Assembly: GCA_008973525.1 (NCBI GenBank)
Contig: WACJ01000058.1
Location: 496,001-560,000, forward strand
Origin: Stenopsyche tienmushanensis
Taxonomy: Eukaryota > Arthropoda > Insecta > Trichoptera > Stenopsychidae
Length of the DNA stretch: 64,000 nt
Direction: 5' to 3'
Below are positions 11,330 through 23,295 of this stretch, one piece after another. Position numbers and translations under genes: made by a program. The notes under the pieces were generated by a model. The model was given only the letters and a program-made list of their open reading frames with translations, did not search any database and was not told where the DNA came from. Numbering within the stretch: position 1 is the first letter of the stretch; each line of letters begins with the position of its first letter.

Positions 11330-11842
11330 TTTAGAGGTGTACGAAAGCAGGCTCGTCGGTTTGCTCATTAAACGTAGCTAAGGTAGCCCAGCTGACATGA
11401 GTTGGTTGCGCAGGTCACCCTGTGCTGCACACCCATAAATGGGTGTGTGGAACAGCTAATTACAGTAGTTGGTGAAGACTGTGACTAAGGCTCACCACTA
11501 TCCTCAACAGCCTAGGCATACAGGGGAGAACGGTCTTAGACTGTTCGAACAGCGACTCGTCTCCGTGGCTAGGTACTAAGAATGACCGAACCGATACGAG
11601 TATCATGGGGAAGGGGTAACTCCTGCAGTCCATCATCTGCTGCAGCCCCCTTCAAACTGAAGTTGGACTCGTGGTGGCTGCGGTAGTATTTCTTTGAACT
11701 TTAGCTTGAACCTTTGTCTTTTCTCTTCTGTCGCACCCTCGGGCGCAATAATCTGTAGCTGGTTTTTCCTGCAAACACCTCGATGAACCCCCGATCCAGT
11801 CAGTCGCTGTCTGATGTCTGTCATCTTGAGTTCATCAAATAA
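11330..11842 (-). other. GC-rich unclassified tract with interrupted frame
   Basis: This block stands out by higher GC. On the minus strand a frame reads from the hAT-N copy on its right into native sequence containing MTDIRQRLTGSGVHRG and a basic KRQRFKLKFKEILPQP segment, ending at 11633. The hAT-N insertion at 11843 interrupts whatever preceded it. Between 11340 and 11620 there are potential hairpins, for example ACACCCATAAATGGGTGT near 11430. A fragment of a non-LTR retrotransposon is possible, but no reverse-transcriptase or endonuclease motif is visible, and I do not recognise the protein. Confidence 0.35.
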
Positions 11843-12280
11843 CAGGACCGTAACAAGGTGGTAGCAAAGCAGGCGCCTACCACGGGCGAAACTGGGCTTG
11901 GGGCGCAAAACGCAGAATACCGACCCAATCGAGAGCTGCACATGGTTTTTATTTTACTTGACCATTCTACTTTACATTAATCAACGCTGATTGACTCTGT
12001 CCGTTTTTTATAAAATCCAACCGCGAGGCGCTCATTTGCCACGTTACCTGTCCGAAAAGCGGACCGGTTGGACACACAGGGCTTTTTTATGGATAAATGC
12101 ATACCCGGGGTCTTTTATGATCTGTATGATCATGAAAGCCCTTCAGAGACTAATTTACATAGATGACTCGCCGCAAATGAGGTCGTAAACGAGTCTAGAC
12201 TCCCCCTCCCCCACCCAAAAAAACTATATATTTATCAATTTTATTTTAAGTTAGATACTTGCCACGGTGTTATAGCTCTG
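11843..12280 (+). mobile_element. hAT-N family copy C with 8-bp target duplication
   Basis: Left end CAGGACCGTAACAAGG, right end TGTTATAGCTCTG. Flanks TCAAATAA (11835-11842) and TCAAAAAA (12281-12288) match at 7 of 8 positions. The core CCGAAAAGCGGACCG hairpin arm is present near 12050. The copy is shortened internally relative to 49283 and carries the variant TAGACTCCCCCTCCCCC segment also seen at 32625. Confidence 0.75.
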
Positions 12281-12687
12281 TCAAAAAATAGTAAAATGTA
12301 GTCCTGCCCTTGAGCATTATTGCAAATTGTAACTCACAAAGGTCATATCAAAAGTTCTAAGGTGAATTTGATATTTTTTTTTATATTTAACTTTAATTAA
12401 TTATTGCTACATTATTTAAATTGAAGACACTACTATACTATTTTATGCGCGTGTCCCATAATTTTTGTGAACCGGTTGATATATCAAGCAAGAATTATAC
12501 CATGGAAAAAAATGGGAATTAAATCCACAAACAATATATAAATAGAAAATAAATATTTAACTTAACCCAGACTATTAGATACTAAATAAGATTTAAAACG
12601 TCTGTTATTTATTTACTCTGATAAGAATATCAACTCTATACGCATTGATATCAAAGATTTTAATTTAATTGAATAAATTATCATTGT
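12281..12687. other. No recognisable gene
   Basis: Very AT-rich. I see nothing beyond simple A/T tracts. Confidence 0.6.
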
Positions 12688-12691
12688 TTAA

Positions 12692-13151
12692 CCCCTAAAG
12701 GAGTACTATCCCAGAGCCTGGGACCCCCCTCCACTTATTCGAAAGAGCACTCTTGTACATTGAGCTCGGAGACGGACAGAGTCAGATAGAGAACGTAGCG
12801 CAGTTCGGGAGACAGAGACAGAGAGCTTCCCCGCATACATCGCATGATTGTATGGACCGTTAACCCAAATTTATCGACAGTGTTTATTTATTTGATTGCT
12901 TCCTGTTCGTCGTTGCTTGTTCAATTATCATTTTCTTCTAAAGCAGGAGCAAATGAATCGATTTTTTGTGCATTGTTTATGTAAAGAAATGACGTGGTCT
13001 TGTATGCTATCAACAGTGCTTATTTACAATTGACTCTGCCTCGAATCGAAAATTGTCTTACGCTGATAGGAGCTGACGGAAAGTAATCGGTGTAAAGCGA
13101 TTATGGCAGCAATTACTTCATCGATTTTAAATTTACTCACTCCTCAAAAGG
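12692..13151 (-). mobile_element. TTAA-B family, both ends intact
   Basis: TTAA at 12688-12691 and 13152-13155 bracket a unit that starts CCCCTAAAGGAGTACT and ends CCTCAAAAGG. It is inverted relative to the copies at 20576 and 62705. The TTAA duplication and CCC-type ends are typical of piggyBac-like elements. It has no coding capacity, so it is a non-autonomous element. Confidence 0.65.
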
Positions 13152-13155
13152 TTAA

Positions 13156-14734
13156 TTCAATTCCACAGATGCACAGAAAACACGTTTGGACTTTTATTCA
13201 AATAATAAAATCATATTAAGTCTTAAAATGTATCTATTACTCTTCTCTCTGGTGAACCTAACATAGAATAGATTTGGCCGCCATCTGTTCGCAGCATCAT
13301 TTTAAAGGTGTGCGCATAATCATCAATGGCACGTGATGATTGTATGTAAATATGTAAGTGGATATACCCGAGGGTTGAATTTGACATTTGGCCCGCCAAA
13401 AAAAAGCCCCCACATTGCCATACAAAGGGGGAAATCATCGGTACTGGTAAACCCCATTGACTAATTTATACGCAGGCATTTATTACCGTCCGATGATTTT
13501 ATTGCGAAACTTCGGTCGCCATTGTGTTAGATTGACATAATAAAAAAATAAGAGTGATGATCTGTGTTGATTTCGGCTCGTTCCAATTTTGAAATGTGCA
13601 TTGTTCGTCATTGGATAGATAATTTGTCGACAATGGAAAGTGCAATGTTGCAAACGCCAGGCTTGGCATGAATCATGATAACGTTTTCTTGTATAAATAT
13701 TTGTGTCTGCCTTGTACCTCTTGCTTGGCGTGCTTTATTGCCATTTTTTTTTAAATTTATTGCATTTTAAAATGTATTTATTAAATGCATAATTGACAAG
13801 TACATCAATCATTTCAATGCAACCACACTCCGGCTTAATTTATAAATAAACGCCGAATGGCATAATTCATATGTATTGCACGTCTTTGTCATCTTATTTT
13901 TCCATATCACGTTTATATTTCCGTCTTGACCTATCTGTCATTTTTATACAAAGCTTATATTAAAGTCGGGATATCTTATCTACGCGGGAAAGTTTAATGA
14001 GGACATTCCTGATAATGGATATGGTCAAAAACTATTTTTATACTAATAATTCAGTGGCTCTGTTGAAAAATCTTATCTTGTATAAGAACTATCACAACGA
14101 ATATCACTAGCTCGATCTCAGATAAAGTTTTCTAACAATATGCTGTGATTTGTTTGTATAACAATTATTTTTTCACAATGGCGCCAATAAAGATACAATT
14201 AATGATCAAATCGATTTTTTTTCAGATTTAGCTTTCAATTCGTTATTGTGAAAATATATGATTATCACGTAAACACTATCAAATATTCCAATGTGTACGT
14301 GATATCATTCCAATTTATTTCTAAGAAATAGTTATGATCTAAACTCACGAAAGACAAATATATCGTAACTCAAATGAAGAATTTACATTTCCACCTAAAT
14401 GTTCAATTGGATTGTGGCCAAAACATTTTACTGGAGATCTTTCCAAAATGTATAGTCTGCCATCATTATATTCGGATGAACGTCATTGTTTTCTTTTTTA
14501 TTACATTGCGATCTACGCAACTATTCAATGTAAACGATCGTTTTTTGATTCTATTCTTTAATTTATCATTTCAACACATCTATTGATGCGAGTACACATC
14601 AACGCAAAATATATATTCGCTCGCTTTTATCTTATACCTTGGCTATTTATAATAATCAGTTGATTAATGAAAAAAGATATGCGTGAGAATCTCGCGCGGT
14701 AGAAGTGTTAGATGTTCTTAGCTCCTAGGAAAAG
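13156..14734. other. No recognisable gene
   Basis: AT-rich. Words like CCATTGT, GCATTGTTC and GACAATGG (Sox-type) occur at 13520-13640, which may or may not mean a regulatory region. No exon is recognised. Confidence 0.45.
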
Positions 14735-14850
14735 TTAATATATTTATTTCTTTTTTCATTTATTAACAAAAATTGTTAGCTAAATTACAAAGCTGTGTTT
14801 GTGTAATATATAATAAAATAGACTAGTTAATAGTCTGGTGATTACTTTAT
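14735..14850 (-). repeat. Interspersed repeat R2, copy 2
   Basis: Inverted relative to 6200. Shares TGTGTTTGTGTAATATATAA and the GTTAGCT word to its left. Confidence 0.55.
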
Positions 14851-15009
14851 GCTAACCTGTCGGTTCGAATTTAATTTTCCATGACGTTCAAGTTAATTTG
14901 CCCTACATTTCAAATATCGAACTATTTTTAAATGACAAGATATTGTGACTTAGGGAAATGTTCGTTTTATTGTATTTGATTTTTATAATATGTACAGCCG
15001 TTTAATTTT

Positions 15010-15517
15010 ATATCAAAGTCGTTTCGTGATCGATCAAAAAAAACCTCGGATATCCCACTTATTCCCTAAAATGCTTCAAAAATCCCTAAAAGAGGTCATA
15101 AGGTCTGTGTGTCCACCCGGTCCGCTTTTCGGACCGCTGACAGTACGAATTAGCGTCTCGCGATTGGATGCCACACACGAACTATATATCGATGTCTATA
15201 GAATTATTACGAACTCTTCTTACAAAACGAAGCTGTCCGAAGAAGACTGATCGGATGGGTTGTTTAAATTTTACAATCGGTTGAAAATATTGTTGTATTA
15301 TGCCGGCTGGGTCGGCTCAATGTTTAAGCGATAACGAAGAAAAAGGGGATTAAACAACATAGTGTATATTATAAAAATGGACAGAGTCAATTAGTGTTGA
15401 TTTATGTAAAGTCAAGTAAAATAAAAATCATGTTCAATTCTTGACTGGGTCGGTATTCTTTATTTTGCGCCCCGAGCCCAGTTGCCCGGGCGCCTGCTTT
15501 CCCTTGTTACGGCCCTG
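15010..15517 (-). mobile_element. hAT-N family copy D
   Basis: Right terminus CCCTTGTTACGGCCCTG at 15501-15517. The intact core hairpin CGGTCCGCTTTTCGGACCG lies near 15119-15137. This copy keeps an internal segment (CCGATCGGATGGGTT-like, GCCGGCTGGGTCGGC) that copies A and C have lost but E and F retain. The left terminus is degraded, with similarity fading near 15010. Confidence 0.65.
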
Positions 15518-16669
15518 GGGCTGCCTTCGAGTAGATTTGATTATCACTTGAAATTGAATAAAGAAAACACTTTTAAATTCATATGCATAACTCATATGAA
15601 TTTAAATGAATCATTTGTTGGAGATTTTGTTTATCTCTATTTTAAAATATTACAGAGTATTAAGATATCGGATGCAAGCTTACCTATTGATACAATACGA
15701 AATCTTTCCTATTGTTCGATTCGATCATGCAGGGGGAATTTCCTGTATGCTTGTATTTATACTGAAATGATAAATTTGAGTATTCATGACGATTTTCTAA
15801 ATGAAATCTGCAGATATTCAGCAAAACATATGTGGCTGATTAATTGATTAAAAATTGCCGCTCGACATTAGTAGTCTTCTCTGAAGAAACTCATTGAAGT
15901 ATTTATTCTGCTGACGTCAATTCCAGTTGCTGCTTAATGTGTATGCAGATGTTTTTTCGCGACTAAATTAAGATTTATTTTTTGCATGTTGAATAAATGC
16001 CCCGCACACGTGATCGTTATCGGCCGTAGTAGCCAGGGGTGCAATTCAGGGAGAAGTGGATTTTAATCAATTCAATCAACCCTAACATATTTTAATTAAA
16101 AATTAGATATAATTTTATTTAATAAATACACATTTAACCACGACAACACTGAGGCAATACATTTAAATTAAATTTGGCAAGAAGTGATGTGCATCATCAA
16201 TCATATACGCTGGTCTTAAGGTCAAGGGCGAAATTTGGCATAATTACAGGGTTTTTTTACTCCTCATAATTATGAAGAAGATGTTCTTCATGAAGATTCA
16301 TTGCCTCAATTTTGACGGGATTTACCAGAGCGTTTCCATATATGCTCACGGTAATCAATTAAGGATATTAAATAAAATGGTGCGGACATCCTGTTTGATG
16401 ATTGTTTTTATGTCTTCCGTTCGTTTGAACAAGTGGTATTCAAAAATTTTAAATGATGTTTTCCACATATATGATAAATATAGTGGTGTAAGAATGGATT
16501 TTAGATATTTATATTTGAGAATGTATCAATTTGCGCTGAAAAAAAAATGCAGATTGTATCTTAAACGTTCATGTTACGCACGTAAAGAGGCGGCAGAAGC
16601 GGCGAACACCTGTGGAGAGATGGAATCACACTACCAGACGACATACTTCAACGCCTTAAAATGTTGTAT
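15518..16669. other. No recognisable gene
   Basis: The open frame at 16272-16751 (159 codons) runs into the adjacent TTAA-B repeat and has AT-driven codon usage with many Tyr, Lys and Phe residues. I do not treat it as a gene. The block 16575-16665 is locally GC-richer. Confidence 0.45.
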
Positions 16670-17125
16670 CCAAATTCCAGTGATTCAGAAAGAGCATTCT
16701 TACACGCTGAGCTCGGAGACGTACAGAGACGGAGAGTGCCTTGCACGTTGAGCTTGGAGAGAAACAAAGACGGAGAGAGTATCTTGTGTACATTGTACGA
16801 TTGTATAGATCGATAACCCAAATTTATCGCCTAATAATGATATGTGAATCGATCTCAAGTGCGTTGTGCGTTGTCTACAATCCCGTGCAAATTAAAACAT
16901 CATTTCCATTCTGCGACAGATGCGATAAACACGAACTCTAGTGGCTATGGAGACTGACTTACTAATCATAACGTGTACAAACTTTATCAGACATGACATG
17001 AAATGGATGCAGCATCATCAGTTGCAGCTCTAAAAATTCTTTCACCGTATTTTTTGACCAAACCTTGTATAGCATCTATGTTTATAATGATTTTAAATAA
17101 GCTCACTACTCAAAAGGTTCAAGCG
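16670..17125 (-). mobile_element. TTAA-B family, degraded ends
   Basis: Contains the inverted family words ATTCAGAAAGAGCATTCT, GATAACCCAAATTTATCG and a final CACTACTCAAAAGGTTCA that corresponds to the family edge, with TTAA mutated to TTCA. A TTAA-A element begins a few bases further on. Confidence 0.55.
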
Positions 17126-17157
17126 CTCAAATTCATATCTAATGAGCAAAAAATTAA

Positions 17158-17673
17158 CTTTTTTTCGAAGCTACTTTTTCCAAGCTCACGGAAGTGCTCC
17201 CACACGTCCTAGATGAGCATTTTTTATGAAATTTGGCAGACACATGTATAATAAACGTCTTCACCGTATAGACTACAATTATTAAAAAATATCTAAAAAT
17301 GTTTATTTAAATGAAATAAAAACTACAAAAAATGTTGGTAAAAAGACAAACTTTTTTTCAATCGCCGACATTTTTTTTATTTTCCAATTTTTTTTTCTTA
17401 GTTGTAGTCTAAGCTATACACAATATTATACAAAGTAAAAATATGTTTAATTTTTTTGCTGAAAATCACCTGTTCAGGACTTAGGACTTCCATGATGAAG
17501 AATGTCATCGCTCGCGCACCGAAATACGTGGTACCACTATATTTTATCAAAATTTAAAAAATATTTTCATGTTCAATAAAGATCAAATATCATCATTCTA
17601 TATTTAATACTTTTCGCATAAAAAAATATTAAAAAATCGATCATTTTTAGGCTCAACCAGGTAGAAACGTCGC
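17158..17673 (+). mobile_element. TTAA-flanked 540-bp repeat (family TTAA-A), copy 2
   Basis: TTAA at 17154-17157 and 17674-17677. Colinear with the copy at 3875, including the TTTTTTTCTTAGTTGTAGTC arm of the internal inverted pair and CACCTGTTCAGGACTTAGGA. Its left tip differs (CTTTTTTTCGAAGC), and it is slightly shorter. Confidence 0.65.
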
Positions 17674-17677
17674 TTAA

Positions 17678-18464
17678 CGATTTAATGCGGTCCGATAGCA
17701 AAAGGACCACGTAGGCCATCCCATTTTTATCTGATTTCTCTCCCACAATTATTTCTAATTCAAGACAAAAAATTCTCCAGTTAATATTTCAGATTTGGTT
17801 ATAAACACATCTTAAATGATCTGATAATACGCTATGTGCACTATAGAGAAATCCGTATAGAAATCAGACTTACATTTTACATTCAATTGAACTCGGTTAT
17901 AACGGGCAATTTGGAATTTCAATTTGAATGAATGTTTGCATTAATAAAGAGATGTGGACATATTTTTATTGTATACTTATATCGTTTGTATATCATTTCC
18001 TTTTAGGATTGCTCGTTATATCCGTAATTTTGTTATTTATGCCCTCGTAATGAATAAATTCAATTCAAACCAACAGCAGAAGGCCAACATTGAACGAAGT
18101 GGACGATCAAAAAATATTTCCTCATATTTAATGTTTTTGTTATGAATTAAATGTCACAATTGTTCGATTGCAACAATAACATTTTATTTTTGCTTGATAT
18201 TTTGCCGTTTATACAAGTTGGCTTCGTTTGTCGGAATTTGTCGGGACGCTGATCAGATATCCAAGGATTTTTTTGGTACTTTATTGGTCCCAAAGGGTTA
18301 AAAGCGTGTGACTTCGCTCCAGGTAGGCAAGCAGATTTTAAATCGTCTCATGACGGGCCTCGTCCATATAAATGATTGCAAAGATGGCGTGATGTTATCT
18401 GTTGGGCATTTATTAAGGGCCTCATTTCGGCACAAAGCCACGGGCAGAAGGACGAGGGGCCCTC
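17678..18464. other. No recognisable gene
   Basis: AT-rich until about 18340, then GC rises into the candidate promoter. An AAAGGGTTAA word at 18293 resembles TTAA-element ends, but its partner was not found. Confidence 0.5.
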
Positions 18465-18540
18465 CCATTTATGGGCGAGGGTAAATAAATATAAAAATCC
18501 CGAACGGTTCCGCGCGCAGCTGCTCTCCTCAGTTGCTTTC
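18465..18540 (+). promoter_or_regulatory. Candidate core promoter: CArG box, TATA box, initiator
   Basis: A perfect CC(A/T)6GG word, CCATTTATGG, lies at 18465-18474. TATAAAAA follows at 18490-18497 and TCAGTT, a match to the insect initiator, at 18529-18534. The TATA-to-initiator distance (about 41 bases to the initiator A) is longer than the usual 30 or so, which weakens the case. The following 120 bases are CpG-rich (GCTTTCGAGGTCTCGAC, CGCTCGTTGACGCTCGAC) against an AT-rich background, as a 5' untranslated exon might be. A weak donor (TAGGTGTGA) lies near 18660. CArG plus TATA would fit an SRF- or MEF2-driven gene, but no coding exon was identified downstream. Confidence 0.35.
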
Positions 18541-19660
18541 GAGGTCTCGACATACGCGCTCGTTGACGCTCGACTCGCGTTCCACGATTCCCGACCGATA
18601 ACACGTTTCGCAATACAACATCATTAACACTCTGTGTCCCGCAATTGTGATCAAGTGTAGGTGTGATTATACTCGTGTGCCACGTATTCAAATTATCAAA
18701 ATTAAAAACTTGCAATTTGCACCCGACCACGGAAGTAATCAATAATAGATTATGGGCGTCTTGGTTTGCGCGAATTGACCCAAACAATTCGATTTTTTGG
18801 CGCCATTATTTTGCGATTAAACAAAACTCAACTTCAACAACACGAAGACGTCAGTTCCTATAAGAGCCTCCATGTGACTTGCGACATTATCCACGGCTCA
18901 TTGTATTAAAACCATCTGCCAAAACAATTCTGCTCAAACAATACGGCAGTACAACCTACCGCATAATTGTTGATCATATCGATTTACATCGAATTTTGAT
19001 CGAAATTCCTGCTAAATTGCAACAAAAACAAACGAGGATTCCGTGCCGCAAAAAATATTTTTATTTGACAGCTGTCAAATTTAATTTTTTCGCGCCCATT
19101 TCGAATCGCAATATACAATTTAGTATTTATACAACATGCGGCACAAATTATGCTCGATCAATAAATCCATATCTTGCTGCTTTTAATTGTTGATTAATGT
19201 GTTGACGTACGACCGCGATACGTGGATAATAAACGCTATTGTTTCATGAAACGTGTGCCGCAAATAATGCAACTTGTTAAGCCCCACCGGGTGCATATGC
19301 ATCTCGATCTTTTTAAATATTATATTAAAAAGACATACATTAATTTCCTCATTCCTCAATGTCTTCAATTTGATCCTTCTAAATTAGACTTATTAAGTAT
19401 TAAGATTCTAGCTAGAGTGTAAGATTAACCGAGGTGTCAAATTGACGGGTATCAGAAAACATCATACGTAACTTCTAAATTACAAAGCTGAGAGGGCCAT
19501 ACATTCTGGTATTCATATCATTCCATAAACTATAATCAGCAAAAAATACGGGGAATAGTATAAAGCCTTTTTGCTATTTTGCTAATGAAGTTCAAATTGT
19601 GGAGTGCGGTAAATTTAGTGTAAAATAACATATTTTTTACATCCTCATCGTCATATATAA
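18541..19660. other. Possible 5' UTR then unassigned DNA
   Basis: If the promoter upstream is real, about 120 bases here would be transcribed leader. After 18670 the DNA is AT-rich with overlapping small frames and no recognisable domain. Confidence 0.35.
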
Positions 19661-20041
19661 ACGGGCGCAAGTGCTTGGGGCGCAAAACACAGAATACCGA
19701 CCCGTAACGCATGTAATAAAATAAAGACAATATTTTCGACCGACTGTAAAATTTAATCAACCCACCCGATCAGTCTTCTTCGGACAACTTCGTTTCATAA
19801 TGAGCTTGTAATCGTTCTGTAGACACATTCAGGTGTGGCATCCGATCGCGAGGCGCTCATTTGTTATATCAGCGGTCCGAAAAGCGGACCGATTGGACAT
19901 ACAAACCTTGTAGCCACTCCGTTCTCTTTCAGGGCTTTTCGCGGCATTTCTATGATCTGTATGATCACGGAAGCAACGTAGCGTCTTAACTTAGCGTAAT
20001 CGCCATCTATATGTTAGCTTCATACCCTTATTACGGTTCTG
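19661..20041 (+). mobile_element. hAT-N family copy E
   Basis: Runs from a CGGGCGCAAGTGCTTGGGGC segment through the intact core CGGTCCGAAAAGCGGACCG (about 19874) to CCCTTATTACGGTTCTG. It keeps the internal CAGTCTTCTTCGGACAAC segment. Its left terminus is truncated. Confidence 0.65.
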
Positions 20042-20571
20042 CCTGGAATAGTGATTTGAATAGTTAATTGGAAGGCTTCTGTTTTGGGCTATCATTTTTC
20101 CAGATTGATTAAATGATATTGAAGATCTCTTGATCTGCTAAATTTGATCGCTAAGCCCACGATGTAATGCAATGATGTCGAACCATTGTTAACACATTTT
20201 TATCGGGGGATTGTCGCGTGTCGTTTTTTCTTTGCGCTTGCCGAAACGCTATAACGCGAAATTCATCATGCATCCCATCACTTATATATTTAAATCGAAA
20301 CGTTATAGAATTGTTATAGTTTTTGACAAGCCAACTTTTGACAATTTGATTTGATATTTCCGTCATTCAAGCGTCGTCAAGCATTAGTGGAATTATGGTA
20401 TTAGTGGTTTATCAGCATAAAAATAATAAGCATCATCGTGTTGTGCATCGTATTCCTTATACAGTCAATCTTCCTATAGCGTCCACTTCATTTGCGATGC
20501 CTTTTTACATAAGCAACGGGTAAAATACGTAAGCCTAATGCCCCTCCGTGAGTGTTAGTTACTTGCACTTG
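20042..20571. other. No recognisable gene
   Basis: The small frame on the minus strand at 20151-20366 has no recognised domain. Confidence 0.5.
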
Positions 20572-20575
20572 TTAA

Positions 20576-20932
20576 CCCTTTGAGTAGTAAGCGCCACTTA
20601 TCATCCGTACAAATCCACTTATCTGTCAGGACCGTCGCAGTGTGTATGAAATTTGTATTTAAATAAATAAACACTGTCGATAGCACATAATATTCGGTCA
20701 TTTCTTTGCATAAACATAAACAATACACTTGAAATCGATTCATTGTATCATTCACATATCATTAGTAGTCGATAAATTTGGGTTAACGATCTATACAATT
20801 GTACGATGTACGCAAGATACTCTCTACGTCTTTGTCTACCATTTACAATCTCCGAGCTCAATCTGTTAGAATGCTCTTTCTGAATTACTGAAATTCGGAC
20901 ACAACACTGTGTCTTACCTCTTTAAGGAGTTG
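20576..20932 (+). mobile_element. TTAA-B family, left end intact
   Basis: Begins after TTAA (20572-20575) with CCCTTTGAGTAGTAAGC and carries all family words in order, ending TCTTTAAGGAG where the expected final TTAA has decayed to TTGT. Confidence 0.6.
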
Positions 20933-20939
20933 TGGTTCC

Positions 20940-22470
20940 TATCTTGACGCTATAGAAGAGTTGACTGTGCAGTTATCACCATCGAGACTTAAATCATAGC
21001 GCATATAGCATTCAATCAGACGATAGAATACGTTTTCATGAATCTATAAAATGTATAAAATACAATTACGAATGTTGCACTTGTCCATCACATTCCATAC
21101 TCTTATCGAATAGTAAAAGGACTTGATGTCCTTTGAGCTTATCGACGAGCCATATTCAAGTGGTATATCGCATCGAATTTGTGGTATTTTCGACGTTTAT
21201 CGCGCGAGAGCGCCCTGCGGTACGTTTTGGTAGTTTGTCGTAATTTTTGACACGTGTCAAATGTGGAATAGATTCGTCAAATATCCACCGTGCTGTATGA
21301 GACACTGGAGGCTCTAATTGTGCATGCCGTTCATAGTCGGACGTGTCATCAAGGTGAGACGGATCGCGTTGGCGGATCAAGTGCTCGTTAGCTCTGAGGT
21401 TAAAGGTTGGCGACCGCTGTAAAATATACAATGCTGGTGATATTGTTCTTTCTCGTTCTTCTTTGGATGGATTTTTGGCGTAGATTTATATGTTTGGATC
21501 ATTTCCAACGTTTCCAGACTCTGGAGCGCGTTTCCGTTAAATTTGATTTTTTCCTTCTGGGCGCGCTGTCAGGGCTGCCAAGAGCTTGATGCCGACAATA
21601 AACACTGCCAAAACTGCGGCGAATTTATCGTTTGAGTGACGCCCGAATGTCGTAGACGGAATTGAGAATGAGGATCTTAATTGGTGGATGGACAATTGAG
21701 GAGGAAGAAGGATGTTGTATCATATCCGCTTTCGTACAATCGCTGCTTGAATATTAACTCCGCCCGAATCTCGGATGAATCCGACGTATTCAAATGTGCA
21801 TCGTGGCTATAAACGGAATGGTCGGTCACTCCTCGGGGTATTCTTCCATTTTTGTTTATTCCCACATCCAGAATTTGTTTTCATTGCACCATATTTAGAT
21901 GCATCTGCTTCATGCGTTGAAATAGCATCCAGATTTTTTCTGTAAACGTCCCGTTTTCGCACTTTAATAACCGGTTGCGTGCCATAAACACCGCGTTTCC
22001 GCTATTTCATTGCTCTAATCCAATAAAGATATGCTCCTTTTTTAATCCAGTTTCAAGAAGTTGTGACCAAACAGTGCAAATATAATATTGTGAAGTGAAT
22101 ACAGTGGAAATTCAAGTGTCACCCGTTTATTTGGAATACAACATCGTCCAGCAAAAGGTGTATCATACTGTAAGTTTACTAGAATGGTTGTAAATTTAAG
22201 CAATAAATGTGTACTTACAAGTACTGTTTGCATAAGATTGCCAAAAATGTGGTCTTTTTCAAATATCCGATAGTGAGATAAAGATTTTAAACATTCTTGC
22301 GAATGATCCTATCGATCAATCAAGTATGTATTTGCATTAAATATCTTTTAATGTTCAAAAAACATTTATTTCGGAATCATGTCTACAATATTAAATACGA
22401 TAAAATTGCGTTCTTACTTGCTTAACACTATCGTGGCCGTATCAATGGATCAGACCATTGAACGTATTAC
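20940..22470. other. Unassigned DNA, locally GC-richer
   Basis: The segment 21150-21440 is less AT-rich than its surroundings. A 91-codon minus-strand frame (21156-21431) has a protein-like composition (charged, with HLDDTSDYERH), but no family is recognised. It overlaps the palindrome at 21246. Confidence 0.35.
21246..21261. promoter_or_regulatory. 16-bp perfect palindrome centred on an E-box
   Basis: TTTGACACGTGTCAAA reads the same on both strands and contains CACGTG flanked by TGACA half-sites. It could bind a bHLH dimer or paired TGACA-binding factors, but no target gene is identified. Confidence 0.3.
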
Positions 22471-22472
22471 TT

Positions 22473-22510
22473 CAAATAGATGTAGCATCAGCAGTTGCTA
22501 CATCTATTTG
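22473..22510. other. Perfect 15-bp inverted repeat (hairpin)
   Basis: CAAATAGATGTAGCA and TGCTACATCTATTTG are exact reverse complements around an 8-base loop, TCAGCAGT. A second looser inverted pair follows at once: TTGCATCAT at 22509-22520 and ATGATGCAA near 22540-22555. The stem is too short for a typical animal pre-miRNA. Transcription is unknown. Confidence 0.6.
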
Positions 22511-23295
22511 TTGCATCATGCGACCGCCAATGATCAAACCCGTGATGATGCAACATATGCATCACCGGTCACGAAAGTGTTAAAAGCAGGGCTGCTACTT
22601 AAGCTTTGCATACTATATACAAACACATTTCTTCGGTCAATATCTAATATAAAATCTAGAATTTGAAATAATGTTTCGATTTTTAACTATTCCTTTGTGG
22701 TATTTGTTGCTCTTGTTAACGATTTTGAGTTATCAAAGTCTTTTCATTTATGGTATGGAAGTGTTTAGAATCCCAATTGTCGGAATTTGCTAGATTTTCT
22801 GATACTCTTATTAGGTTTTAACTCGCAATAAAAACTAATTGGATCGATAACACACTAGTAAGATTGAATTACTTTGACGCATAATTTGATCTTGATTTTT
22901 TATTGTTGTTGAGATCATATCCAATTTAATGATTAATGGGGTAAGAAAGAAAGGATAGTGTAATTGGAAACAGTAGCTCTAGATGCAATAATAATCAGAA
23001 GTTCTTGCACGCAATGCTTTTAGCACCCTTGTCCAATTACTTAAGCTCAACACTTCAATTGCAGAAAGGCGTGACTGAATGCAGCCCAAACGCCAGGGAA
23101 TTCCAATTTTTTCCATGTCCAACACCCCTACGAAATGTTTGATTAATGTTCATATTCCCTACAAGAGTAACGTCGTATTTAAATATTATTTTTTTGTATT
23201 GACTACAAATTGAATAACGTGTTGGGTAGGTTTTAGACAGTATTAGGTACTCATGAGTCCTGGGATTAGTAAACGTAATCGATTGAAATTTTTAT
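22511..23295. other. No recognisable gene
   Basis: AT-rich DNA without recognisable coding or repeat structure. Confidence 0.55.

Noticed and set aside
15482..15847. 121-codon plus-strand frame
   Set aside because: It starts inside the terminus of hAT-N copy D and continues into unrelated flank, so it is a chance frame.
16272..16751. 159-codon plus-strand frame
   Set aside because: It runs into a TTAA-B repeat and has no domain, and its residue usage reflects AT-rich DNA.
22473..22510. Hairpin as a microRNA precursor
   Set aside because: The stem is only 15 bp with perfect pairing and a short loop, below the usual size for an animal precursor.
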